Shown in pieces: positions 1-7,127 of a stretch of DNA of 11,883 nt (positions within the stretch are counted from its first letter, which is position 1; each line of letters starts with the position of its first letter). Source of the stretch: JBGAWK01 sp044227665 (GTDB lineage: Bacteria > Bacteroidota > Bacteroidia > Chitinophagales > JADIYW01); assembly GCA_044227665.1 (NCBI GenBank), contig JBGAWK010000066.1, positions 1 to 11,883 on the forward strand, written 5' to 3'. Made by a program: the position numbers and the translations under genes. Under the pieces are notes generated by a model that saw only the letters and a program-made list of their open reading frames with translations, made no database searches and was not told the DNA's origin.

Positions 1-383
1 AATTGAATAAGATTCTGCTCCCCTACAATAGTTACGGCATCAAGTATTTCAGACTGCTCGCTCATTTTTATCAAGCCTAAATTTCTTTGTACGTCGGGAG
101 GAACTATTTTTACTTGAGGTAAAGTATATGTATTATAACCCAAAAACGTTATCTCTACGTAATAAATTCCTGGCTTAATATTTTCTATAGAAAATTTACC
201 CTTTTCATCTGTCAATCCTCCTGATAATGTGCTATCCGAAAGATTTTTAATTACAATAGTAGCATATTCGAGAGGTGTTCCCGTAATACTGTCTATTGCA
301 GTACCGCCTATAATTCCCAAAGGCATTTGTGCTAATAATATATTAGAAAAAATAAAGAGGCTAAATATCGATACGATTCTCAT
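1..383 (-). CDS. Outer-membrane receptor-like protein, N-terminal part (runs off window)
   Basis: Only the first 127 codons are present; the reading frame is open to the left edge. Residues 1-19 (MRIVSIFSLFIFSNILLAQ) look like a signal peptide with the Ala-Gln junction usual in this phylum. Residues of about 25-105 form a carboxypeptidase-regulatory-like beta-sandwich: the pattern includes AIDSITGTPLEYATI, LTDEKGKFSIENIKPGIYYVEITFLGY, and then a stretch resembling EILDAVTIVGE, which in this family leads into the plug and barrel of a TonB-dependent or OMP_b-brl_3 type outer-membrane protein. The barrel itself is outside the window, so a substrate cannot be named. The ATG at 383 shares one base with the stop of the M32 peptidase gene (TAATG), which argues for this start and for translational coupling. 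It could be either a true TonB-dependent receptor or a barrel without a plug. Confidence 0.8.
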   Translation of the reverse strand, partial: MRIVSIFSLFIFSNILLAQMPLGIIGGTAIDSITGTPLEYATIVIKNLSDSTLSGGLTDEKGKFSIENIKPGIYYVEITFLGYNTYTLPQVKIVPPDVQRNLGLIKMSEQSEILDAVTIVGEQNLIQ

Positions 384-1876
384 TAGTTTGAATAAAGTTT
401 TTGGATTTTGTTTTGCATATACTCTATATAATATTTGACATTAAGTGTTTCTCCTGTGACTTGTGTACATAATTCTTTAGCAGAAAGCAAACGTCCATGC
501 TTATGGATATGTTCATTTAGCCAATGCTTAATCTGCAATAAATTTCCATTCTTTATACAACCATCAATGTCTGGTATTTGTTTGGAAATAGTATTAAAAA
601 ACTGTGCGGCATAAAAACTTCCTAAGGTGTAAGTAGGGAAATACCCTAAACTTCCGTGTGCCCAATGGATATCCTGAAGTACGCCTTCAGCATCTGTAGG
701 AGGCATTATGCCTAAATATTTCTTATATAGAGAATTCCAAGCATCTGGCAAATCTCCTGCCTTTAATTCCTTAGTAATCAGAGCTTTTTCCAATTCATAA
801 CGTATCATAATGTGGAAGTGATAGGTAAGTTCATCTGCTTGAACCCTTATGAGGGAAGGTTGTATATAATTTATAGCCACAAAAACATCGTGAGCAGTAC
901 ATGCCACGGTTTGTTCAGGGAATATCTTTTGTAATAATGGAAAATTAGCTTCCCAATAGGCTTCACTCCTACCTATACAGTTTTCCCAGAACCTACTTTG
1001 GCTTTCATGAATACCTAGTGATATAGCATGACCTGCCGGCAATCCATAATTTTCTTCCAAAAGGCCTTGTTCGTATAGCGCATGACCTCCTTCGTGGATG
1101 CATGAGCTTATCATATCAAAAATATCTTCCGGATTTATACGCGTGGTAACTCGGGAATCTTTGTTATGAAACGACATATTGAATGGGTGCATCGCCAAAT
1201 CCTGTCTTCCTGAATCAAAATCATATCCCATTTGCTTCAAAAGGCATATTCCTATATCCCACTGCTTGTTATTGTCATAGATCTTCCCTACAAATTTATT
1301 CTGTATAGGTTTGGCATTATTAACTTTGTCGAGTAGGGTGGCAACAGACTTTTTTACATCCTCAAATAATATATCTATATCATCCACAGTAGTATCGGGT
1401 TCATAGCTGTCGAGTAAGGCATCATAAGGATGCTTTGCATAGCCTAGCAAATCTGCTTCTTCTATTTTTATATCTATAACTTTTTCAAGAAATGGCTTAA
1501 AGATTTTATAATCACTATTAATTTTAGCTTGCTGCCATGCTGCAAATGCTTGCGAATAGGTTAGAGATGATTTTTCTACAAAATCCTGTGTTAATTTAAT
1601 TTCTTTATTATAGTCCTTCCATGATAGCTCCACATTCTTTCTCTGTTCCCATGTAAGCGTAGTATCGTGTTGTAACGCTAAAAGCAGATCTCTTAGTTCT
1701 GAAGAAACCTTTTTATGATGATATATCCCACTTAGCGTAGCAATTTGCTGAGCACGTCTAGCTGCACCATTCTTGGGCATCATGACTTCTTGATCCCACA
1801 TCATCAGCGACAGCGCACTGACAATATCTTGGGACTCTTGCATATAACGGCTGTAATCTACATATCTTAATAGCAT
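383..1876 (-). CDS. M32 family metallocarboxypeptidase (carboxypeptidase Taq type)
   Basis: Predicted zinc carboxypeptidase that removes C-terminal residues from peptides, normally a cytoplasmic enzyme; there is no signal peptide. The 497 residues match the usual family length of about 500. The zinc motif HEGGH lies at residues 261-265 and the third ligand Glu at 291 in HESQS (290-294), which is followed by RFWEN as in family members. The spacing of 30 residues from the first His to that Glu matches what I recall for the Pyrococcus enzyme. Other family blocks are MWDQEVMMP near the N-terminus (27-34), IRVQADELTYHFHIMIRYELE (343-363), and HWAHGSLGYFPTYTLGS (404-420). The gene lies 57 bases after the outer-membrane barrel gene and ends inside the start of the next gene. 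A TATCTTTG box ends four bases before the ATG, so it may also have its own, nearly leaderless, transcript. The family call is firm; peptide preference is unknown. Confidence 0.95.
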   Translation of the reverse strand: MLLRYVDYSRYMQESQDIVSALSLMMWDQEVMMPKNGAARRAQQIATLSGIYHHKKVSSELRDLLLALQHDTTLTWEQRKNVELSWKDYNKEIKLTQDFVEKSSLTYSQAFAAWQQAKINSDYKIFKPFLEKVIDIKIEEADLLGYAKHPYDALLDSYEPDTTVDDIDILFEDVKKSVATLLDKVNNAKPIQNKFVGKIYDNNKQWDIGICLLKQMGYDFDSGRQDLAMHPFNMSFHNKDSRVTTRINPEDIFDMISSCIHEGGHALYEQGLLEENYGLPAGHAISLGIHESQSRFWENCIGRSEAYWEANFPLLQKIFPEQTVACTAHDVFVAINYIQPSLIRVQADELTYHFHIMIRYELEKALITKELKAGDLPDAWNSLYKKYLGIMPPTDAEGVLQDIHWAHGSLGYFPTYTLGSFYAAQFFNTISKQIPDIDGCIKNGNLLQIKHWLNEHIHKHGRLLSAKELCTQVTGETLNVKYYIEYMQNKIQKLYSN

Positions 1877-1880
1877 CCAG

Positions 1881-1888
1881 CAAAGATA
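1881..1888 (-). promoter_or_regulatory. Candidate -7 box TATCTTTG for the M32 gene
   Basis: TATCTTTG on the minus strand matches the Bacteroidota -7 consensus TAnnTTTG. A TTG at 1905-1907 lies 16 bases upstream, one short of the usual 17-23 spacing. The box ends four bases before the ATG at 1876, so a transcript from it would begin at or next to the start codon. Confidence 0.45.
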
Positions 1889-1933
1889 AGGATACTATAA
1901 TATCCAAAAAATTAATAAATTAAAATACAGAGA

Positions 1934-2887
1934 CTACCATGTAGGACATGAATACATGCTCTTACGAGAACGAGATTTTTTGTTTCCTAAAAAGAAATTG
2001 AAAGTAGCCTCAACATTCAGAAATTGATCTTTGTCCTTGGGATCTCCTCTTTGATATGTAGGCGTGGTGATGTACCCATATATTCTTGCTGGATCAAATT
2101 CAGGAGATCTGTCTGCTAATTGCTTGATAAGGGATGCATTTTCAGGCTTGTAATTATCTATATCGTCGGGGTTCACATATACAGTACTTACATCATCTAT
2201 ATAATCTGTAAGTGTATGATGATAATTTGCTTGCAGTGTAATTCCCAGTCTCTCACCTGCATTAAACTTCACGCCTACACCTCCTATCATTTGCAATGCA
2301 AACAACTTATAATAGTCTGAATATCCAGGCATCCCTTGTCCTTCTGTACCCAAAGGCTGTAATTTTACATTTTGACCATTAATTTTATCGCGAGTTCTAG
2401 GACTAAACCAAAATCCTCCTACACCTGCACATACAAAGGGAGCAAATCTGCCTTCATCCATACTCCCCGGTATATATTTGTATAGATTCAGCTCTGCCAT
2501 ACCCTCTATACTCAATAGAGGAGACTTAAAATTTAGATTTCTATAACGTCTGTTAAATGCATCTTCACTAGGAGAAGATCCATAAGTAAGCTTGTCGTCA
2601 CCTATCAATTCTGTAAACATCGCACCTACTCTGAAAGCAACGAATTCATTTACATTGTATTTATAAAACAAAGCAAAAGAAGGTCTCGTCAATTTATACT
2701 CCAAATCCTTAATAAAGGGTTTTCCTATGGCATTTGCCCCACCTAAATCTCCTAAAAAATTGGCTCCGCCAATAGATGCTCCAATAGTATGCCCTGATTG
2801 TGCATTAACACCGTTTATTCCAATGATATTTAGGAATAAAAAGTATATTATCAGATGTTTGAAATTTAGTTTTGGCACATAAAACAT
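1934..2887 (-). CDS. Outer-membrane beta-barrel protein, DUF6089-like
   Basis: Protein of 317 residues with an N-terminal signal peptide (hydrophobic residues about 11-25, likely cut after VNA at 29). The mature part begins with GASIGGANFLGDLGG, followed by alternating amphipathic strands such as FALFYKYNVNEFVAFRVGAMF and FAPFVCAGVGGFWFSPRT, then FALQMIGGVGVKFNAGERLGITLQANY and a late strand VEATFNFFLG. This layout is that of DUF6089-type outer-membrane proteins of Bacteroidota, which are single barrels without a known substrate. After the last predicted strand there is an unusual basic tail, KKSRSRKSMYSCPTW. The gene follows the TonB-like gene by 140 bases and precedes the M32 gene by 57. 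Upstream there is only a near-match to a -7 box (TATTTTAG, 2892-2899). The surface-barrel call is fairly sure; family membership is by memory of sequence style, and function is unknown. Confidence 0.75.
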   Translation of the reverse strand: MFYVPKLNFKHLIIYFLFLNIIGINGVNAQSGHTIGASIGGANFLGDLGGANAIGKPFIKDLEYKLTRPSFALFYKYNVNEFVAFRVGAMFTELIGDDKLTYGSSPSEDAFNRRYRNLNFKSPLLSIEGMAELNLYKYIPGSMDEGRFAPFVCAGVGGFWFSPRTRDKINGQNVKLQPLGTEGQGMPGYSDYYKLFALQMIGGVGVKFNAGERLGITLQANYHHTLTDYIDDVSTVYVNPDDIDNYKPENASLIKQLADRSPEFDPARIYGYITTPTYQRGDPKDKDQFLNVEATFNFFLGNKKSRSRKSMYSCPTW

Positions 2888-3027
2888 TTTGCTAAAATAT
2901 AAAAGTAATTTAAAGTAGAAAGCCTTTTCTGATTAAAATATTGCTTTATTGTGAAAAAAAAATAAAATTAAAAATAAAATGAATTTACAAATACCTATAA
3001 ATTACGTATTTATGATGATAATCTACA

Positions 3028-3441
3028 TTAAATATTTACAGAATAAAAATAGCTGTTTTGCTGTGATATTTTCTCTTGAGTTGTACTTTTTACTTCATAT
3101 ATAATTTTTCTTTCATACCTTCTATAGTCAAAATGAATCTTTATTTTGAAAGAAGAATACAACTTCATACCTCTGTTTTTTGGTACTATATACTTTAACA
3201 TTTTTACTACTCTCATGGCTTCAAGGTCACAATCTTCACTTACGGATTTGAGTATTTTTATCGCTCCTACGCTCCCATCATATTGCACTTGATAGTCAAG
3301 ATATACAAAGTCTTTGATTTTATTCTCAATAGCACTTATAGGCATCACTAGATTTGTGTCTATAAATAACTTCATGACTTTAGAACCACCTTTATATTGC
3401 GGGAGTCTTATAAAGTCTTCTTTATCCAATTTCTTTTTCAT
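3028..3441 (-). CDS. Small TonB C-terminal-domain-like protein without membrane anchor
   Basis: Protein of 137 residues. Residues about 15-108 read as a TonB C-terminal fold: QYKGGSKVMKLFIDTNLVMP corresponds to the GG...FI..NL.YP start of such domains in Bacteroidota, DFVYLDYQVQYDGSVGAIKILKSV to the central strands (VyV.F.V..dG.v...kV), and CDLEAMRVVKMLKYIVP to the conserved helix (D.EA.RV...m.w.P). A strand resembling SFKIKIHFDYR ends the domain, and a polar tail of about 28 residues follows. Classical TonB has an N-terminal membrane helix and a proline-rich spacer; neither is present, nor is a signal peptide. So it probably does not transduce energy by itself. It is divergent from yebC and is followed at 140 bases by an outer-membrane protein gene. 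The domain call is good; the role is not known. Confidence 0.7.
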   Translation of the reverse strand: MKKKLDKEDFIRLPQYKGGSKVMKLFIDTNLVMPISAIENKIKDFVYLDYQVQYDGSVGAIKILKSVSEDCDLEAMRVVKMLKYIVPKNRGMKLYSSFKIKIHFDYRRYERKIIYEVKSTTQEKISQQNSYFYSVNI

Positions 3442-3448
3442 CCACGCT

Positions 3449-3456
3449 CAAATATA
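3449..3456 (-). promoter_or_regulatory. Candidate -7 box TATATTTG for the TonB-like gene
   Basis: TATATTTG on the minus strand matches TAnnTTTG and ends seven bases before the ATG at 3441. No TTG lies at the proper distance upstream, so the match rests on the -7 box and its position in the divergent region alone. Confidence 0.35.
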
Positions 3457-3538
3457 CAAGAATGTAAGATAAATATAGGGTAGTTGTTATAGAAAGTTTA
3501 TCAACATATTCACTAAAAATACTTTAGGAGAAAACCTA

Positions 3539-3546
3539 TATTTTTG
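3539..3546 (+). promoter_or_regulatory. Candidate -7 box TATTTTTG for yebC and the ccm genes
   Basis: TATTTTTG matches TAnnTTTG and lies 12 bases before the yebC ATG at 3559. The expected -33 region (about 3513-3522) has no TTG, only AT-rich sequence. It is the only fair candidate in the 117-base divergent region for the plus strand. Confidence 0.35.
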
Positions 3547-3558
3547 TAAAAAAAATCT

Positions 3559-4266
3559 ATGGGACGCGCATTTGAATACAGGAAGGCAACAAAATTTGCC
3601 AGATGGGACAAAATGGCCAAGCAATTCACGAAAGTAGGACGAGAAATATCTATGGCTATAAAATCAGGAGGCGCTAATCCTGAATCTAATCCAGCACTCA
3701 GAAGAGCTATACAAAATGCCAAAGGTGTAAATATGCCAAAGGACAGAGTGGAATCTGCTATAAAGAGAGCCTCATCAAAAGATGACAAGGATTTCTCCGA
3801 AATAACTTACGAAGGCATGGCACTTCATGGTATTGCGGTAGTAGTAGAAACGGCTACCGACAATCCTACTCGTACTGTGGCAAATGTAAGGGCGGCTTTC
3901 AACAAAAAAGGGGGGAGTTTAGGCACTTCAGGAATGCATGATTTTATATTTGAAAGAAAGGGTGTCTTCAAAATTAAAAATAACAATCTAGATATAGAAG
4001 CATTAGAATTAGAACTTATAGATTTTGGTTTGGACAAATTAGAATTAGAAGATGGCAACTTGGTAATATATACTGCATTTCAAGAATTCGGAGTCATGCA
4101 AAAGGCACTAGAAGATAAATCCTTTGAAATTGTGCAAAGTGAGATACAGCGAATTCCCACACTTACCAAAGAACTTTCTGAAGAACAAGTGGATGAAGTA
4201 TTGGAATTGATAGACAAATTAGAAGAAGACGATGATGTGCAAAATGTATATCACAATCTTGCATAG
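3559..4266 (+). CDS. yebC: YebC/PmpR family protein
   Basis: Protein of 235 residues, the normal length for the YebC family (about 240). Family blocks seen: KFARWDKMAKQFTKVGREISMAIKSGGANPESNPALRRAIQNAKGVNMPKDRVESAIKRA (12-71), then ITYEGMALHGIAVVVETATDNPTRTVANVRAAFNKKGGSLGTSGMHDFIFERKGVF (82-137), and an acidic C-terminal domain ending in a typical LEEDDDVQNVYHNL. The N-terminus is MGRAFEYRKATK rather than the MAGHSKWANIKHRK of E. coli YebC, a variant I associate with Bacteroidota. These proteins were long listed as DNA-binding regulators; more recent work connects them with ribosomes and translation of proline-rich stretches, so a regulator name should be used with care. It is the first gene of the plus-strand run; ccmE starts 34 bases later, with only an AT-rich gap and no hairpin, so cotranscription is likely. 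Confidence 0.93.
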   Translation: MGRAFEYRKATKFARWDKMAKQFTKVGREISMAIKSGGANPESNPALRRAIQNAKGVNMPKDRVESAIKRASSKDDKDFSEITYEGMALHGIAVVVETATDNPTRTVANVRAAFNKKGGSLGTSGMHDFIFERKGVFKIKNNNLDIEALELELIDFGLDKLELEDGNLVIYTAFQEFGVMQKALEDKSFEIVQSEIQRIPTLTKELSEEQVDEVLELIDKLEEDDDVQNVYHNLA

Positions 4267-4300
4267 AACAAATAGCCATTTTTTTTATTATAATTAAGAT

Positions 4301-4687
4301 ATGAAGAAATTACACATCATCGCCTTAGTTTTTGTAGCGGTACTCATTGGGGTATTGATTTCCATGACAGGTGATTTCAGTCAATACGCTGTTTTTAACT
4401 CAGAATTGGCACAGAAAGGAAAGGAAATAAATATAGTAGGAAAAATAGACCTTACGCAGCCTATGCATTACGACCCCATTAAAGACCCCAATAAATTTAC
4501 GTTCTTTCTCAAAGACGATAGTTTGGTAGTAAAACAAGTAATATACAAAGGGGAAAAGCCTACGGATTTTGAAAAAGCTGAAAAGATAGTAGTAACGGGC
4601 AAAATGAAAGACGATATTTTTTACGCTGACAAGATACTTATGAAGTGTCCTTCCAAATATAAAGAACAAGCTAAAGCAGCACAATAA
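4301..4687 (+). CDS. ccmE: Cytochrome c maturation haem chaperone CcmE, Cys-type
   Basis: Protein of 128 residues with one N-terminal membrane helix (about 5-22) and a periplasmic OB-fold domain, as in CcmE, which takes haem from CcmABCD and passes it to the CcmF lyase. Fold markers: KGKEINIVGKID (39-50), FTFFLKDDSLVVKQVIYKGEKP (66-87), and KIVVTGKMKDDIFYADKILMKCPSKY (95-120). In E. coli the haem-binding residue is a His in an HxxxY motif just after the ADEVLAKHDE-like stretch. Here the same place holds C116-P-S-K-Y120, a CXXXY motif like that reported for Desulfovibrio and some archaeal CcmE proteins, where Cys carries the haem. There is no His in that region. The start ATG at 4301 puts the helix at the usual place. 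ccmF begins only seven bases after the stop. The family call is strong from motif order and from the neighbour. Confidence 0.9.
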   Translation: MKKLHIIALVFVAVLIGVLISMTGDFSQYAVFNSELAQKGKEINIVGKIDLTQPMHYDPIKDPNKFTFFLKDDSLVVKQVIYKGEKPTDFEKAEKIVVTGKMKDDIFYADKILMKCPSKYKEQAKAAQ

Positions 4688-4694
4688 GTAATAT

Positions 4695-7127
4695 ATGAAT
4701 ATTTGGGCAGAAGGTACAGATGTATGGCTAGGCAAGCTAGGACATCTGAGCATTATTATTATGTTTGTATCAGCAATTATAAGTGCTGTTTTATATCTAC
4801 TTTCTTCAAAAAAAAGTAGTGATGCTTATAGCCTCAAAAAGTACGCTAGGAAATGGTATTTCCTCCATGTATTTTCAACGATTTTGTGCATTGCATTACT
4901 ACTTACCGCTATTTACGAACATAAATATATCTATTCCTATGTATGGAAACATTCCTCCAATGCATTACCATTCAAATATCTGTTATCTGCGCTATGGGAA
5001 GGTCAAGAGGGAAGTACCTTGTTGTGGATATTCTGGCATAGTATTTTAGGCTTGGTATTGCTATTTCGCAGCAAGGACTACGAACCCTATGTGATGCCGG
5101 TACTACTATTGGCACAAACGATGCTTTCGAGCATGCTTTTGGGATTCCATACCCATATCCCACATATAGATTTTTCTCCCTTAGCCTTTAGTTGGGAAGC
5201 CTATAAAATGGGGAGCAATCCATTTGCACTATTAAAAGACAGTATGCAAATTCCGCTATTTCAAATGAATCCTAACTATGTATTTGAAGACGGAAATGGG
5301 CTCAACCCCCTACTCCAAAATTACTGGATGGTAATACACCCTCCTACCTTGTTTTTAGGCTTTTCTGGTTGTACTATTCCATTTGCCTATGTCGTTGCCG
5401 GGCTTTATCGCAACGAGTTCAGCTCATGGATAACACCTGCACATAGATGGACTTTGTTTACACTTATGGTATTGGGGGCAGGCATACTCATGGGGGGGGC
5501 TTGGGCTTATGAAGCTTTGAGCTTTGGAGGTTTCTGGGCATGGGATCCAGTAGAAAATGCTTCTCTTGTGCCATGGCTGCTATTGGCTGCCGGCCTCCAT
5601 GCTTTACTTATTTACAAACATACAGGATATTCAATTTTTGGTACAATACTCTTCATTAGTTTATCCTTTTTGTTGGTAATGTATTCATCATTTCTTACAA
5701 AAAGCGGAATTTTAGGCGACTCTTCTGTACACTCTTTTACAGATATGGGCATGTCGGCACAATTGGTGCTTAGTATCTTAGTATTTCTTATACCTACCTT
5801 ATATCTTATTGTCACTCGATATAAATATTTTCCTAAGAAAGAAAATGAAGAGGCCACTTCTTCTAGGGAATTTTGGATGTTTGTAGGTAGTTTAGTCTTT
5901 GTTATTTCGGCTACACATATCATTATATTTACATCATTCCCTGTCCTCAATAAAATTATACATACACAATATGCGCCACCTAAAGCAGCACACTACAATC
6001 AGGTAGAAATATGGATGGCAATTATGGCTGCCTTCCTAGCAGGTATAGCACAGTACTTTTCTTATATATCTTCTCCACTGAATAAAGTGTCCAAAAATAT
6101 TAGTATATGTATATTGTTGAGCATACTTGTAGCATTGCCTATAATAGTCTATTATGAATTTTACAACGCCGGATATGCACTTTTGGCCATTAGTGCTGTA
6201 TTTGTGATAACAAGTAATATTATTTATATTAAAAACCTAAAAGTAAAAAAACAGGCCATAGGTAGTACTATGACGCACTTAGGTTTTGGGATGATACTTA
6301 TAGGTATTTTGATTTCACAAGGAAGGCAGCAGGTGATATCGCTCAATAAATTCGGCATAGACTACGGTGATGGCTTTACTGAGGAAGAAAAAGTACAGAA
6401 TATACTATTATACAAAGGAGAACCCCAATCTATGAAAAACTTCAGCGTAACATATATTGGAGACTCTGTGGCCTTACCCAATGTGTATTTTAAAGTATTG
6501 TACGAAAAATTAGACGATAAAGGCAAGGTAACGCGCACTTTCTTACTGAGACCTAATGTGCAAATCAATCAGAAGATGGGCAATGTCGCAAATCCTTCTA
6601 CATACAAAGCCTTTGATCGGGACATCTATACTCATATTACTTCTGCTCCTCTGAAAAATGACGGAACGCCTGAAGACTCTCTACGTACAGAGAAATTTAC
6701 CATGGCTATAGGCGATACTGTGGCTATAGGCAACCGCTTGATGGTACTTAGGGGTGTAAACCCTGAAGCCAAACCCAATAATTTCCAATTACAAACCGGA
6801 GATATAGCTGTAGGCGCACAACTACAAATCATAGAGAGTGACAACTCCTACCCTTTGGAGCCTATCTATTTTATCAGAGGCAATGTAGCCTCTTCCGTTC
6901 CCGCCACAGATTCTGCAAAATCTGCACAATATTTGCTTACTAAAATACTGCCTGATGAAGGCAAAATAGAAATTACTACCGAACAAAAGTTGCGTAAGTT
7001 TATCATCATGAAAGCCATCGTGTTTCCCCATATCAATATATTGTGGACAGGATGTATAGTGATGACTTTGGGCTTTTTTGTAAGTTTATACCTGAGAATG
7101 AAAACACGTAATCGTGCTCAAAATTAG
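4695..7127 (+). CDS. ccmF: Cytochrome c haem lyase CcmF
   Basis: Multi-pass membrane protein of 810 residues that joins haem from CcmE to the CXXCH site of apocytochrome c on the outer face of the inner membrane. The WWD haem-handling motif is at 274-294 (GGFWAWDPVENASLVPW). Candidate haem ligands, placed by analogy with E. coli, are H215 in HPPTLF and H528 in THLGFG (membrane histidines) and H302 in GLHALL and H346 in SSVHSF (periplasmic histidines flanking WWD). AQTMLSSMLLG and HRWTLFTLMVLGAGILMGGAWAYEALSFGG are typical of CcmF/CcmC/NrfE. After H528 comes a large outside domain of about 230 residues (about 543-770) and a last membrane helix (about 775-799). The protein is clearly longer than E. 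coli CcmF (647). It lies seven bases after ccmE, and its end overlaps the next gene by 14 bases. CcmA, B, C, G and H are not in the window. Confidence 0.95.
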   Translation: MNIWAEGTDVWLGKLGHLSIIIMFVSAIISAVLYLLSSKKSSDAYSLKKYARKWYFLHVFSTILCIALLLTAIYEHKYIYSYVWKHSSNALPFKYLLSALWEGQEGSTLLWIFWHSILGLVLLFRSKDYEPYVMPVLLLAQTMLSSMLLGFHTHIPHIDFSPLAFSWEAYKMGSNPFALLKDSMQIPLFQMNPNYVFEDGNGLNPLLQNYWMVIHPPTLFLGFSGCTIPFAYVVAGLYRNEFSSWITPAHRWTLFTLMVLGAGILMGGAWAYEALSFGGFWAWDPVENASLVPWLLLAAGLHALLIYKHTGYSIFGTILFISLSFLLVMYSSFLTKSGILGDSSVHSFTDMGMSAQLVLSILVFLIPTLYLIVTRYKYFPKKENEEATSSREFWMFVGSLVFVISATHIIIFTSFPVLNKIIHTQYAPPKAAHYNQVEIWMAIMAAFLAGIAQYFSYISSPLNKVSKNISICILLSILVALPIIVYYEFYNAGYALLAISAVFVITSNIIYIKNLKVKKQAIGSTMTHLGFGMILIGILISQGRQQVISLNKFGIDYGDGFTEEEKVQNILLYKGEPQSMKNFSVTYIGDSVALPNVYFKVLYEKLDDKGKVTRTFLLRPNVQINQKMGNVANPSTYKAFDRDIYTHITSAPLKNDGTPEDSLRTEKFTMAIGDTVAIGNRLMVLRGVNPEAKPNNFQLQTGDIAVGAQLQIIESDNSYPLEPIYFIRGNVASSVPATDSAKSAQYLLTKILPDEGKIEITTEQKLRKFIIMKAIVFPHINILWTGCIVMTLGFFVSLYLRMKTRNRAQN

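Noticed and set aside
229..438. Plus-strand frame of 69 codons with a hydrophobic start
   Set aside because: It lies opposite the well-supported receptor start and the end of the M32 gene, and matches no family.
2918..2931. AGAAA-GCCT-TTTCT hairpin upstream of the barrel gene
   Set aside because: The stem is only five mostly A-T pairs with no T run after it, so it is unlikely to be a terminator.
4278..4290. T-rich run between yebC and ccmE
   Set aside because: No GC-rich stem precedes it, so I do not call a terminator; cotranscription remains the simplest reading.
4400..4753. Minus-strand frame of 117 codons over ccmE
   Set aside because: It is a mirror of the ccmE and ccmF coding frames; its composition (runs of Phe and Tyr) is what the complement of Lys- and Ile-rich codons gives.
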